A program made the position numbers and the translations under genes. Positions 6,281 through 15,233 of a stretch of DNA of 64,000 nt are shown in pieces. Every line of letters begins with the position of its first letter. The first letter of the stretch is position 1. The stretch spans positions 6,944,001 to 7,008,000 of the forward strand of contig CP099650.1 in NCBI GenBank assembly GCA_024123915.1. Reading direction: 5' to 3'. The notes under the pieces were generated by a model, which searched no databases, was not told where the DNA came from, and saw nothing but the letters and a program-made list of their open reading frames with translations. Source of the stretch: Oxalobacteraceae bacterium OTU3CAMAD1. GTDB taxonomy: Bacteria; Pseudomonadota; Gammaproteobacteria; Burkholderiales; Burkholderiaceae_D.

Positions 6281-9055
6281 TCATTTGAAGGCGTAGCTGG
6301 CGTTGGCGAAGAAGCGCCGGCCGCGCGGATCCGTGTAGGTCGGATCGTAGCCGGACAGGAAGAAATAGGCCTGGTTGGAGAACGGCGGCGCCTTGTCGAA
6401 CAGGTTCTGGATGCCGGCGCGCAGCTTGAACGCCTTGCTCACCTGCCAGGCGCCCGACAGGTCCCACAGCGAGTAGGAGCTGACGCGATTCGGCGCCACC
6501 ACCGTGCCGTCGTCCGTGTTGATGGCCGAGTTCTGGTCGTGGTAGCCGCTCGAGAAGGTGTTCGACAACGTGGCCGAATACGGCCCCATGTCCCAGTCGA
6601 AGTTGACGGTATGGCGCCAGCGCTGCACCACGCCGTCGGTGACGAAGCGTCCCAGGTTGCTGACATACGGGTCGCCGACGTCGTTCTGGATCTTCGAGGT
6701 GAGCACGTAGGTGCCCGACAGGCGCCCGCCGAAATTGCCGGCCCAGGTGCGCACGCCGTTGTAGTCGAGGATCACATCGATGCCCGAGGCCTTTTGCGCG
6801 CCGCGGTTTTCCTTGCGCAGTTCGATGTAGTCGATCACGCCGTCCTCGTCGCGGTGCACCAGGTTGCCGTACTTGGCCAGGTTGCCCAGGATGATGTCGT
6901 CGCCGATCTCGCTGATCAAGTCGGTGCGCTCGATGTTCCAGTAGTCGACCGTCATCGACGCGTTTTTAGACGGCTGGATCACCATGCCGGTCGAGAACTG
7001 GCGGCTGCGCTCGGGCTTGAGGTTGGCGTTCGAATAGCGGCGCGTGCTCCAGTTGTCGGCGCAATCGGCCAGCGTGGCGTCCTCCACGGCGCAGGCCACG
7101 GGATCGGGTAAGGTGGCGGTGACGCTGTAGATGTTGGCGCGATACAGGTCGGTCATCGACGGCGCGCGGAAGCCGCGCCCGGCCGAGGCGCGGAACAGCA
7201 TGGTCTTGGTCGGGGTGTAGCTTACGCCCACCTTCGGACTGGCGGCGCCGCCGACCACCTGGTAATGGTCGTAGCGCGCCGACAGCTGCGCCTCCCACTG
7301 CTTGGTGAAGGGCAGCAGCAGTTCGCCGTACACCGCCTTGACCTTGCGGCTGTTGCTGTAGGCGCGCTCCTCCTCCGGCGCCGGATCGTTGTTGATGTTG
7401 TCGCTCAACAGCAGCTCCGACGGGTTGTAGCTGGTGCGCTCGCGGCGGTACTCGCCGCCGACGGCCAGCGCGGCGTCGCCGCCGGCCAGCGCGCCGATCG
7501 CGTGCGAGAGCTTGAAGTCGACCGAATCCATGGTGCCGCGCGCGCGCCGGGCGACGTCGTCGACCTGGATGCTGTTGAGCAGGTCGATGCCGGCCTGGCT
7601 CGACGGCCCGAACGGGTTGATCAGGCCGTCGGCGATCCCTTGCAGCATCTTGTCCTTCAACAGGTAGCCGTGGGTGTCGCGGTCCTTGATCTTGTTGACG
7701 CTGTGGTTGACGCCGACGTCGTAATCCCAGCCGTTGGCGGTGCCGGTCAGGCCGACCACGAAGCGCTGGCTCTCGCTGGTCAACTCGGTGGCGCGGCGCC
7801 CGGCCTCGTTCATGCGCATGCGCAGGCCGACGGTCACCGGCGCGTCCGGATCGGCGTCCTCGTCCGGCGAAAGCGTGAAGCCGGCGAAGGCGGGGATCTT
7901 CTTGTAGTCGATCTCGGCGTCGTCGGCGCGCGCGCCCGAGCCGATGTACTTCGTTTTCGAGCGGCTCAGCGCCACCTCGGCGTACAGCTGGCTGTTCGGG
8001 GTGAGCTGCAGCACGCCGCGCGTGAGCAGGTTGGTCTTGTCCGACTCGGGGAACAACTCGGTATCGCGCATGTAATCGTAGGTGCAGGCGTCGATGCCGC
8101 CGATGCCGGCCGGCAGATACAGGTTGGCCGGCGCCGCGCACGCGGGCACCGACGGATTGATGGTGCGGTTGGTGATCGGCTTGCCGTTGATGAGGAAGTT
8201 CTGCTCCTGCAGTTCGTCGCGCTGGGCGCTGGAGAGGCGGATGTTGGCCGGCGACGTGTAGCCCGACAGCAGGTGCGGCAGGCGCTCGGCCACCCGCAGG
8301 TCGCCGATGAATTTGCGCTGCGAGGTGCTCAGCGCGTTGGACTTCTGCACGTCGGCCACGGCGAACACGTTGAAGCCGTCCTTGGCCAGGTCGCCGAAAC
8401 CGGCCGTGATGCTGGCCTTGCGCTTGCCGGCGCCGCCCTCGTCGGTCTTGAGGCCGTAGGCGTTCAGTTCCACGCCCTGGTAATCCTTGCGGGTGATGAA
8501 GTTGATCACGCCGCCGATGGCGTCGGTGCCGTACAGCGCCGAGGCGCCGTCGAGCAGCACCTCGACGCGCTGGATCGCGGCGGCCGGGATGTTATTGAGG
8601 TCGACGCCGGTGTCGTCGCCGGGGGAGGCGAAGTTGGCCATGCGGCGGCCGTTGAGCAGCACCAAGGTCGACGAGGTGCCGATGCCGCGCAGGTTGGCGC
8701 TGTTGAAGCCGCGCTGGTCGCCGCCGACGTTGATGCTGGCGCCGTCGGTCAGGCCGCCGACGTTGGCCGACAACCGGGCCAGGATTTCGGAAGCGGTGGT
8801 CACGCCCACCTTGTCGATCTCCTCGCGGGTGATGACCTGCACCGGCAACGCCGTTTCCGACTCGATGCGCTTGATCGCCGAACCGGTGATCTCGACCCGT
8901 GGCATCGGCTTGGCGGCGACGGCGTCCGGCGCCGCCGCGTCCTGGGCCAGCGCCAGGCCCGGTTGGCCGAGCACGCCGATCACCGCGCCCAGACCGATCG
9001 CGCGGCGCACCGAGCGCGCCATTGTGGAAATTCGCATGCCGTGCAATTCAGCCAT
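6281..9055 (-). CDS. TonB-dependent outer-membrane receptor, probable oligopeptide/dipeptide uptake
   Basis: 924 residues from the ATG at 9055, preferred over an upstream start at 9100 because AGAGAGAATT precedes it. A signal peptide ends near ALAQ. The plug domain (about residues 50-190) has VEITGSAIKR, the TVVLLNGRRM segment and IQRVEVLLDGASALYGTDAIGGVINFITR; the rest is a large 22-strand barrel ending with an aromatic residue (YAFK). No FecA-type signalling domain is visible, so it should be a pure transporter. The plug wording is typical of the peptide-receptor group found in Xanthomonadales and Oxalobacteraceae. Placement with two cyanophycinases suggests uptake of beta-Asp-Arg or cyanophycin fragments; this substrate is inferred from context only. 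Confidence 0.85.
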   Translation of the reverse strand: MAELHGMRISTMARSVRRAIGLGAVIGVLGQPGLALAQDAAAPDAVAAKPMPRVEITGSAIKRIESETALPVQVITREEIDKVGVTTASEILARLSANVGGLTDGASINVGGDQRGFNSANLRGIGTSSTLVLLNGRRMANFASPGDDTGVDLNNIPAAAIQRVEVLLDGASALYGTDAIGGVINFITRKDYQGVELNAYGLKTDEGGAGKRKASITAGFGDLAKDGFNVFAVADVQKSNALSTSQRKFIGDLRVAERLPHLLSGYTSPANIRLSSAQRDELQEQNFLINGKPITNRTINPSVPACAAPANLYLPAGIGGIDACTYDYMRDTELFPESDKTNLLTRGVLQLTPNSQLYAEVALSRSKTKYIGSGARADDAEIDYKKIPAFAGFTLSPDEDADPDAPVTVGLRMRMNEAGRRATELTSESQRFVVGLTGTANGWDYDVGVNHSVNKIKDRDTHGYLLKDKMLQGIADGLINPFGPSSQAGIDLLNSIQVDDVARRARGTMDSVDFKLSHAIGALAGGDAALAVGGEYRRERTSYNPSELLLSDNINNDPAPEEERAYSNSRKVKAVYGELLLPFTKQWEAQLSARYDHYQVVGGAASPKVGVSYTPTKTMLFRASAGRGFRAPSMTDLYRANIYSVTATLPDPVACAVEDATLADCADNWSTRRYSNANLKPERSRQFSTGMVIQPSKNASMTVDYWNIERTDLISEIGDDIILGNLAKYGNLVHRDEDGVIDYIELRKENRGAQKASGIDVILDYNGVRTWAGNFGGRLSGTYVLTSKIQNDVGDPYVSNLGRFVTDGVVQRWRHTVNFDWDMGPYSATLSNTFSSGYHDQNSAINTDDGTVVAPNRVSSYSLWDLSGAWQVSKAFKLRAGIQNLFDKAPPFSNQAYFFLSGYDPTYTDPRGRRFFANASYAFK

Positions 9056-9198
9056 AATTCTCTCTTCGCGGGTTGTTATGCTATATGTAAATAGTTCCAA
9101 TCAACTAACTGTACGCAGTTCGCGTGGAAAACTCAAGAAAGCACCGTCCGATTCGGCCCGAACGATTTACTTTGTGAAAATAGTGCTACATACTCAAG

Positions 9199-9220
9199 CG
9201 TTGTGCACGCGTTGTGCACG
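9199..9220. promoter_or_regulatory. Tandem 11-base repeat in the receptor/cphZ divergent spacer
   Basis: CGTTGTGCACG occurs twice head to tail (9199-9209 and 9210-9220), 49 bases before the hydrolase start; each copy contains the palindrome GTGCAC. The 11-base period places the copies on one face of the helix. The same 213-base spacer also has AACTG-TACG-CAGTT at 9107-9120. It is a plausible operator for the divergent promoters, but no regulator gene is adjacent. Confidence 0.4.
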
Positions 9221-9268
9221 TTCGCCAAGCACGTCAACCGCACCGTCAACCTTCCCTGCCAGACCATC

Positions 9269-10417
9269 ATGCAAGTACAAAAACACCCCCTCTCCGGCCC
9301 GCACAGCAGCACCGCGTTCGAACTGACCAGCCTGCACTTCGGCACCCCGGGCGCCGGCAAAAAGGTCTACATCCAGGCCTCGCTGCACGCCGACGAGGTG
9401 CCCGGCATGCTGGTGGCGCAGTTCCTGCGCAAGCGGCTGGTGGCGCTGGAGGCGGCCGGCCAGATCGCCGGCGAGGTCATCCTGGTGCCGGCGGCCAACC
9501 CGATCGGGCTGGCGCAGGCGATCCACGGCGCCGCCTTCGGCCGCTTCGACCTGACCACCGGCGTCAATTTCAACCGCAACTACAAGCACGTGTTCGACGA
9601 GCTGAAAAAATCGCTCGACGGGCTGCTCGGCCAGGACGCCGACGCCAACGTGCGCCTGATCCGCGAGCACGCGCGCGCCGCCATCGCCGACTGGCGCCCG
9701 TCGACCGACGCCGACACCTTGAAAAAAGCGCTGATGACGATGGCCGTCGACGCCGACATCGTGCTCGACCTGCACTGCGATAACGAGGCGGTGATGCACA
9801 TCTACGCCGGCACGCCGCTGGCCGACGCCATCGCGCCGCTGTCGGCGCTGATGGGCGCGCACGCGCTGCTGCTGGCCTACCAGGCCGGCGGCGAACCGTT
9901 CGACGAGGCGTGCAGCCGCCTGTGGTGGGACCTGGAGCGCCACTTCGAGGGCAAATATCCGATTCCGCCGGCCTGCCTGTCGACCACCGTGGAGCTGCGC
10001 GGCGAGATGGAGGTGGGCTACGACCTGGCCGAGAAGGACGCCGCCGGTTTGCTGCGCTTCCTGGCCTTGAACGGCGTGCTGCGCGACGACGGCAGCGGCG
10101 CCGGCGCCGCCGCCATCGCCGCCGCGCCGCTGCCGGCCGCGCTGTGCGAGGCCACGCCGCTCGAAGGCGTCGAGCCGCTGTACGCGCCGCACGCCGGGGT
10201 GCTGGTCTACACGCGCGAGCTGGGCGCGCGCGTCGCGCCCGGCGACGCCGTCGCCGACTTGATCGACCCGGTCAGCGGCGAGACGACGGTGGTGCGGGCC
10301 GGCGTGGCCGGCGTGTTCTTTGCCCGCAGCGCCCACCGCCACGTGCTGCGCGGGATGAACGTCGGCAAAGTGGCGGGCGCCCAGGCCTACCGCGCCGGCG
10401 ATCTGCTGAGCCAATAA
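9269..10417 (+). CDS. cphZ: Probable cyanophycin dipeptide (beta-Asp-Arg) hydrolase, succinylglutamate desuccinylase/aspartoacylase (M14) family
   Basis: 382 residues from the ATG at 9269; an upstream TTG at 9203 lies inside the tandem repeat and lacks a ribosome site. Zinc ligands are visible as H40-x-x-E43 (SLHADEVPG) and H169 (DLHCDNEA); GVNFNRNY supplies the usual substrate Arg/Asn and E242 (VELRGEMEVG) the catalytic glutamate. The C-terminal quarter is a barrel-sandwich domain (PHAGVLVYTRELGARV). No signal peptide, so cytoplasmic. Known biology: CphZ/AotO enzymes of this family hydrolyse beta-Asp-Arg released by cyanophycinase. Divergence from a receptor-cyanophycinase set supports that role, but desuccinylation or deacylation of another amino-acid derivative cannot be excluded from sequence alone. 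A permease gene follows after 25 bases. Confidence 0.7.
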   Translation: MQVQKHPLSGPHSSTAFELTSLHFGTPGAGKKVYIQASLHADEVPGMLVAQFLRKRLVALEAAGQIAGEVILVPAANPIGLAQAIHGAAFGRFDLTTGVNFNRNYKHVFDELKKSLDGLLGQDADANVRLIREHARAAIADWRPSTDADTLKKALMTMAVDADIVLDLHCDNEAVMHIYAGTPLADAIAPLSALMGAHALLLAYQAGGEPFDEACSRLWWDLERHFEGKYPIPPACLSTTVELRGEMEVGYDLAEKDAAGLLRFLALNGVLRDDGSGAGAAAIAAAPLPAALCEATPLEGVEPLYAPHAGVLVYTRELGARVAPGDAVADLIDPVSGETTVVRAGVAGVFFARSAHRHVLRGMNVGKVAGAQAYRAGDLLSQ

Positions 10418-10442
10418 AAACAATACCAACCACGCCGCTCCC

Positions 10443-11837
10443 ATGACCACCAAAAAATTCAAACTGCCGCACACCTTCGTCTTGCTGTTCATCATCCTGG
10501 CGCTGATCGCCGCCGCCACCTGGCTGGTCCCGGGCGGCAAATACGACACCCACCTGGTCGACGGCAAGCAGCTGATCGTGCCGGACAGCTTCCACTACGT
10601 GCCGAGCGCGCCGCAGGGGGTGGTGGCGCTGCTCAAGGCGCCGATCAAGGGCTTCGTCGAGGCGGCGCAAATCATCGGCTTCGTGCTGATCGTCGGCGGC
10701 GCCTTCGCGGTACTGCAAAAGACCGAGGCGATCGACTCGATGATCAAGGCGCTGGCGCGCGCGCACAAGGATTCGGCCTTCATCCAGAAGGCGCTGATCC
10801 CGGTGTTCGTCACACTGTTCTCGCTGGGCGGGGCCACCTTCGGCATGAACGAGGAGGCCATACCGTTCATATTGATTTTCGTGCCGCTGGCGCTGGCGCT
10901 GGGCTATGACACCATCACCGGCGTCTCGATCCCCTTCCTCGGTTCGCAGGTGGGCTTCGGCGCCGCCTTCCTCAACCCGTTCAACGTCGGCATCGCGCAG
11001 GGCATCGCCGGCGTGCCGGTATTCTCCGGCTGGGGCTACCGGCTGATCGCCTGGACCATCGCCACCGCCATCACCGCGGCCTTCCTGATGTGGTACGCGG
11101 CGCGCGTGAAAAAGAATCCGCAACTGAGTCCGACGTACGCGCTCGACCTGGAAAAGCGCAAGGAGCAGCCCGAGGGACTGGGAGAGCTGCACGCCATGAC
11201 GGCGCGCCACAAGCGCGTGCTGTGGATCTTCGCCGGCTCGCTGGCCATCATGGTGGCCGGCGTGGTGCACTACGGCTGGTACATCGACGAAATCGCCGCG
11301 CTGTTCCTGACCATGGGCGTGGTCATCGGCCTGGTGGGGCGGCTCGACTCGGGGCAGATCGTCGAAGGCTTCATCCAGGGCGCGCGCGACCTGGTCGGCA
11401 CGGCGCTGGTGATCGCGCTGGCGCGCGGCACGATGATCCTGGCGCGCGACGCGCAAATCATCGACACCATGCTGCACGGTTTGACGCCGCTGGTGCAATC
11501 GTCCAGCCCCATTTTCACGGCATGGAAAATGTTCGGCATCCAGACGGTGATCAACTTCTTCATCCACTCGGGCACCGGCCAGGCCGCGCTGACGATGCCG
11601 ATCATGGCGCCGCTGGCGGACCTGGTGGGCGTGACGCGCCAGACCGCGATCCTGGCGTTCCAGTTCGGCGAGCTGACCACGCCGATGATCCCGACGTCGG
11701 GCATCACGGTGGGCGTGCTGGCGCTGGCGCGGGTGCCATGGATCACCTGGGCCAAGTGGATGATCCCCCTGCAACTGATCTACGCGGTGATGGCGATGGC
11801 GCTGCTGGTGCCGCCGGTACTGATGAACTGGCAGTAG
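10443..11837 (+). CDS. YfcC/ArcD-type inner-membrane permease (basic amino acid or dipeptide transport)
   Basis: 464 residues with about 11-12 hydrophobic segments, beginning LPHTFVLLFIILALIAAATWLVPGG, a typical YfcC-family N-terminus. Other family marks are FSLGGATFGMNEEAIPF and NFFIHSGTGQAALTMPIMAPLADL, which resembles the conserved re-entrant segment of C4-dicarboxylate/arginine exchangers. It is 25 bases after the M14 hydrolase and is likely co-transcribed. In this setting it may carry the dipeptide, arginine, ornithine or aspartate across the inner membrane. The precise substrate and direction cannot be read from sequence. A large inverted repeat ends the transcript. Confidence 0.8.
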   Translation: MTTKKFKLPHTFVLLFIILALIAAATWLVPGGKYDTHLVDGKQLIVPDSFHYVPSAPQGVVALLKAPIKGFVEAAQIIGFVLIVGGAFAVLQKTEAIDSMIKALARAHKDSAFIQKALIPVFVTLFSLGGATFGMNEEAIPFILIFVPLALALGYDTITGVSIPFLGSQVGFGAAFLNPFNVGIAQGIAGVPVFSGWGYRLIAWTIATAITAAFLMWYAARVKKNPQLSPTYALDLEKRKEQPEGLGELHAMTARHKRVLWIFAGSLAIMVAGVVHYGWYIDEIAALFLTMGVVIGLVGRLDSGQIVEGFIQGARDLVGTALVIALARGTMILARDAQIIDTMLHGLTPLVQSSSPIFTAWKMFGIQTVINFFIHSGTGQAALTMPIMAPLADLVGVTRQTAILAFQFGELTTPMIPTSGITVGVLALARVPWITWAKWMIPLQLIYAVMAMALLVPPVLMNWQ

Positions 11838-11857
11838 GATAAAGAGCCAGTCTATGA

Positions 11858-11973
11858 ACCCCGGGGGTCAGGTCCGACATTCGGACATTGGGGAGCAATT
11901 GGGGAACCTTTGCGGGTTGAAAAAGTTCCCGATTTGGTCGATTTGTCCGAATGTCGGACCTGACCCCGGGGTT
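11858..11973. repeat. Large near-perfect inverted repeat with nested stem
   Basis: Arms of about 30 bases, AACCCCGGGGG... at 11858-11887 and its complement at 11945-11973, differing by a single G, enclose about 57 bases. A second, shorter stem (ATTGGGGAAC against GTTCCCGATT) and the TGCGGGTT motif lie inside. It contains GTCCGAC like the other repeats of this window. The right arm reaches the stop codon of the GNAT gene, so both convergent transcripts would end in this structure. Confidence 0.8.
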
Positions 11974-12397
11974 AGCTGCGGTAGACGTCGGGGCAGTAGC
12001 GTTCCATCAAGGTCGCCGGGCGCACCGGCGGCGTGAACCCGAACTGCGCGTACAAGCCGTGCGCGTCGGCGGTGGCCAGGGTGAAGCGCCGCAAGCCCTG
12101 CAAATCCGGATGCGCGACGATCGCCTCGACCAGGCGCTTGCTGTAGCCGTGGCCCCGGTGCTCCGGCAGCACGAACACGTCGACCAGGTTGGCGAAGGTG
12201 GCGCAGTCGGTCACCACGCGCGCGAAACCGATCTGGCGCCCGTCCAGATACGCGCCGAAACACAGCGAATTGGCGATGGCGCGCTCCAGCACCGCGCGCG
12301 GCATGCCGATCGCCCACGTCGATTGCTCGCTGAGGAATTGGTAAATCAGGGGAACGTCAAGTTGCCCCTTGTCGGTGCTGATCTGCAGGGTCGTCAT
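11972..12397 (-). CDS. GNAT-family N-acetyltransferase
   Basis: 141 residues, the usual size of a single GNAT domain. The acetyl-CoA pyrophosphate loop is VLPEHRGHGYSKRLVEAI, preceded by the beta4 strand LVDVFV; GLYAQFGFTPP is the characteristic C-terminal tyrosine region. It would transfer acetyl from acetyl-CoA to an amine, of unknown identity. Its stop codon overlaps the right arm of the inverted repeat. It is divergent from argH with a 106-base spacer. Substrate not predictable. Confidence 0.75.
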   Translation of the reverse strand: MTTLQISTDKGQLDVPLIYQFLSEQSTWAIGMPRAVLERAIANSLCFGAYLDGRQIGFARVVTDCATFANLVDVFVLPEHRGHGYSKRLVEAIVAHPDLQGLRRFTLATADAHGLYAQFGFTPPVRPATLMERYCPDVYRS

Positions 12398-12450
12398 GTT
12401 TTATGTGGCCAAAATAGCAATAATGACATATTTTTGAGCAGTTGACGGTT

Positions 12451-12456
12451 TATAAT
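12451..12456 (+). promoter_or_regulatory. Candidate -10 box of the argH promoter
   Basis: A perfect TATAAT lies 48 bases before the argH ATG. A TTGACG is present but only three bases upstream of it, so it cannot be the matching -35; at the proper distance only a weak ATATTT-like hexamer is seen. Given as a candidate only. Confidence 0.35.
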
Positions 12457-12503
12457 CCGTCCTGACAATCGACACCAATACCGCGAAAGCCATTCCCACC
12501 ACT

Positions 12504-13901
12504 ATGACCGCACAACTTTCCAAAAAGAGCGAAGCCTGGTCGGCCCGCTTCAACGAACCTGTTTCCGACCTCGTCAAACGCTATACCGCCTCCGTCTTCT
12601 TCGACAAACGCCTGGCCAAGGCCGACATCCAGGGCTCGCTGGCGCACGCCGAGATGCTGGCCGCGCAGGGCATCATCAGCGCCGCCGACCGCGCCGAGAT
12701 CGAGCGCGGCATGGCGCAAATCTCGTCCGAGATCGAAGCCGGCCAGTTCGAATGGCTGCTCGACCTGGAAGACGTCCACCTGAATATCGAAAAACGCCTG
12801 ACCGAACTGGTTGGCGACGCCGGCAAGCGGCTGCACACCGGCCGCTCCCGCAACGACCAGGTGGCCACCGACATCCGCCTGTACGTGCGCGCCGCCATCG
12901 ACGACGTGGTCGAACTGCTCGGCGCCCTGCGCGGCGCGCTGACCGACCTGGCCGAGAAGAACGCCGACACCATCATGCCCGGCTTCACCCACATGCAGGT
13001 GGCGCAGCCGATCACCTTCGGCCACCACATGCTGGCCTACGTCGAGATGTTCGGCCGCGACGCCGAACGCATGCTCGATTGCCGCAAGCGCGTCAACCGC
13101 CTGCCGCTGGGCGCGGCTGCGCTAGCCGGCACCACCTTCCCGATCGACCGCGAACGCGTGGCCAAAACGCTGGGCTTCGACGATGTCTGCCACAACTCGC
13201 TGGACGCCGTCTCCGACCGCGACTTCGCGATCGAATTCACCGCCGCCGCCTCGCTGATCATGACGCACGTGTCGCGCATGTCCGAGGAGCTGGTGATCTG
13301 GATGAGCCCCCGCGTCGGCTTCATCGACATCGCCGACCGCTTCTGCACCGGCTCGTCGATCATGCCGCAAAAGAAAAATCCCGACGTGCCGGAACTGGCG
13401 CGCGGTAAGACGGGCCGCGTCTACGGCCACCTGATGGGCCTTCTGACCCTGATGAAGGGCCAGCCGCTGGCCTACAACAAGGACAACCAGGAAGACAAGG
13501 AACCGCTGTTCGACACCGTCGACACCGTGGTCGACACCTTGCGCATCTTCGCCGACATGGCCGGCGGCATCAGCGTCAAACCGGAGGCGATGCGCGCCGC
13601 CGCGCTGCAAGGCTATGCCACCGCGACCGACCTGGCTGACTACCTGGTCAAGAAGGGCCTGCCGTTCCGTGACGCCCACGAAGCCGTGGCCCACGCCGTG
13701 CGCGCCTGCGACGATTTAAAAATCGACCTGTCCGAAATGACCTTGGAGCAGCTGCGCGCCTACTCGGCCCTGATCGAGGACGACGTGTTCGCCGTGCTGA
13801 CGCTAGAGGGCTCGGTGGCCGCGCGCGACCACGTTGGCGGCACCGCGCCGAACCAGGTGCGCAAGGCCATCGCCCGCGTGCGCGAACAACTCGCCAAGTA
13901 A
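12504..13901 (+). CDS. argH: Argininosuccinate lyase
   Basis: 465 residues, normal for the family. Cleaves argininosuccinate to arginine and fumarate in the last step of arginine synthesis. The N-terminal [33 protein letters not shown], and the fumarase/aspartase-superfamily signature [12 protein letters not shown] (from residue 283, holding the mobile-loop catalytic Ser) are all present. Cytoplasmic homotetramer. It stands alone, as is common in betaproteobacteria. Nearness to the cyanophycin-type locus may be chance, although both concern arginine and aspartate. Confidence 0.96.
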   Translation: MTAQLSKKSEAWSARFNEPVSDLVKRYTASVFFDKRLAKADIQGSLAHAEMLAAQGIISAADRAEIERGMAQISSEIEAGQFEWLLDLEDVHLNIEKRLTELVGDAGKRLHTGRSRNDQVATDIRLYVRAAIDDVVELLGALRGALTDLAEKNADTIMPGFTHMQVAQPITFGHHMLAYVEMFGRDAERMLDCRKRVNRLPLGAAALAGTTFPIDRERVAKTLGFDDVCHNSLDAVSDRDFAIEFTAAASLIMTHVSRMSEELVIWMSPRVGFIDIADRFCTGSSIMPQKKNPDVPELARGKTGRVYGHLMGLLTLMKGQPLAYNKDNQEDKEPLFDTVDTVVDTLRIFADMAGGISVKPEAMRAAALQGYATATDLADYLVKKGLPFRDAHEAVAHAVRACDDLKIDLSEMTLEQLRAYSALIEDDVFAVLTLEGSVAARDHVGGTAPNQVRKAIARVREQLAK

Positions 13902-13912
13902 CCCGGCAGGGC

Positions 13913-13954
13913 GGGGTCGTACCCCGAGGGTACTCGGCGCCCCCGTACGACCCC
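13913..13954. repeat. Palindromic repeat, GGGGTCGTAC type, after argH
   Basis: Arms GGGGTCGTAC (13913-13922) and GTACGACCCC (13945-13954), followed by GTGCGGGTTGA. Same family as the element at 54726. It lies between the convergent argH and ACT-like genes and may end both transcripts. Confidence 0.7.
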
Positions 13955-13977
13955 AGGTTGGCTGTGCGGGTTGAAAA

Positions 13978-14634
13978 TCAGTGCATCACCAGCCGTGACA
14001 GCACCGAGAACGCCGCGCCGGTCTGCTCCTGCTTGAGCAGGATGGTCAGCTCGGTGTAGGTGCAGATCATGTTGACCAGATTGATCTTGTCCCAAGCCAG
14101 CTGTTTGAGAATGGCGTGATAGATGCCCGGCTCGCGGCTGGTGTCGGGATTGAGGTGCAAGGTCACGGCGTTCAGATCGTCCTGCCGCGCGAGCAGCCGC
14201 TCGCCGGCGAACACCTCCTCCACCACCGGCATCAGCACCCGGCTGCAGATCACCATCACCTCGTTGACGCCGCGCGTCACCGTCACGAAGGCGCCGCGCA
14301 AAGGTTCGGCCTTGGCCAGCAGCTCGCGGTGGCATTCGTGAATGCGGTCGGAGTGGCGGAACGTGTATTCGGTCAGCTCCGTGCGGGTGGTCAGCTCGCC
14401 GGTTTTGTGCACCAGCGAGATCCCCCTGCTTGGCTGCTCCGGCAGCCGTTCGGCCACGCGCCGCAGCGCCATCACCACGGCGGCCTGCCCCACCGGCTTC
14501 CACAGATCGCTCTCGATCTGCGGCTGCAGCTGGCGCGCCAGCTCCGACAGGTTGATCAATCCCCGTCTCAGTCCTTCCGTCAGAAAGGACGACTCCATAA
14601 CAATGCGTTCCACCTTGGTGGCAATCGATAGCAT
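13978..14634 (-). CDS. Conserved protein of unknown function with an ACT-like C-terminus
   Basis: 218 residues from the ATG at 14634, chosen because AGGGGGATCTTTT precedes it; the longer reading from 14706 has no such site. The first 60 residues (KVERIVMESSFLTEGL, RRGLINLSELARQLQPQI) look like a small helical, perhaps winged-helix, module. The last 80 residues (GIYHAILKQLAWDKINLVNM followed by TELTILLKQEQ) have the order and spacing of an aspartokinase-type ACT domain, which usually binds an amino acid. No kinase domain is present. A ligand-sensing regulator is possible, but function is not known. Monocistronic, convergent with argH. Confidence 0.6.
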   Translation of the reverse strand: MLSIATKVERIVMESSFLTEGLRRGLINLSELARQLQPQIESDLWKPVGQAAVVMALRRVAERLPEQPSRGISLVHKTGELTTRTELTEYTFRHSDRIHECHRELLAKAEPLRGAFVTVTRGVNEVMVICSRVLMPVVEEVFAGERLLARQDDLNAVTLHLNPDTSREPGIYHAILKQLAWDKINLVNMICTYTELTILLKQEQTGAAFSVLSRLVMH

Positions 14635-14808
14635 AAAAGATCCCCCTGCCCGCGCGCCGGCGGACAAAACCTGAACAACTAGCTGGCGCTGCGTCCCGCG
14701 GCCCACCGTGATCGGCGGCCGCGGACGATGCGATACCCGCGCCGGCGTCCCGGATAGGGACTGGCCGGCGGCCGGTATGCAGCTAACGTGACAAACTACG
14801 CGACCGCG

Positions 14809-14889
14809 CTAGATGGGAGGCGGCAGCGCGGTACGGTTGGCGCGCAGGAAGCGCGTGGCGATGCGAACGTGTTGAGGGTGTGTGGTCAT
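14809..14889 (-). CDS. Possible small peptide of 26 residues
   Basis: The ORF begins ATGACCACACACCC and ends TAG; CAGGAAAAAGAGAAA in front gives a purine-rich ribosome site. The product (MTTHPQHVRIATRFLRANRT...) is basic, with no signal or membrane segment. Length and lack of recognised relatives make it doubtful; the only support is the ribosome site and an otherwise empty region. Confidence 0.2.
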   Translation of the reverse strand: MTTHPQHVRIATRFLRANRTALPPPI

Positions 14890-15181
14890 TTTCTCTTTTT
14901 CCTGAAGTTCCCGGGTCGCGCTTGCGGGGTCGTGCCCCTGCGCTTTTTATGCGCCGGCTCGTGGCAACAAGCTGCGGCCGGCATGACCTAGTTTAATTCG
15001 CAAGATTAAAAATTTGCAACAGCCTTGCTGAAAAGATGAGCATAGTGTTGCATAGCAACCGAAACTTGCGGCATCGATCAACTTCATGATTGATTTACGA
15101 CAAAACGCGGCAATCGTGCGCGTGATAACCGGCCTTACGTGCTAGGGCTACCCACCTCCAAAGCCATAGATCCGCCACCCT

Positions 15182-15203
15182 AAATGTCTCATTTGAGACA
15201 TTT
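15182..15203. promoter_or_regulatory. Perfect 22-base palindrome upstream of M4 protease 1
   Basis: AAATGTCTCA-TT-TGAGACATTT, followed by further T residues. A two-base loop is poor for an RNA hairpin, and no plus-strand gene ends nearby, so a dimeric regulator site is more likely than a terminator. It lies about 50 bases upstream of the candidate -35 box, where an activator could sit. It is not repeated before the second protease. Confidence 0.5.
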
Positions 15204-15233
15204 TTTTGGTCCGCGACCAATTTTCAAAGATTT

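Noticed and set aside
12442..12456. TTGACG and TATAAT as a matched promoter pair before argH
   Set aside because: They are only three bases apart; a spacing of about 17 is required.
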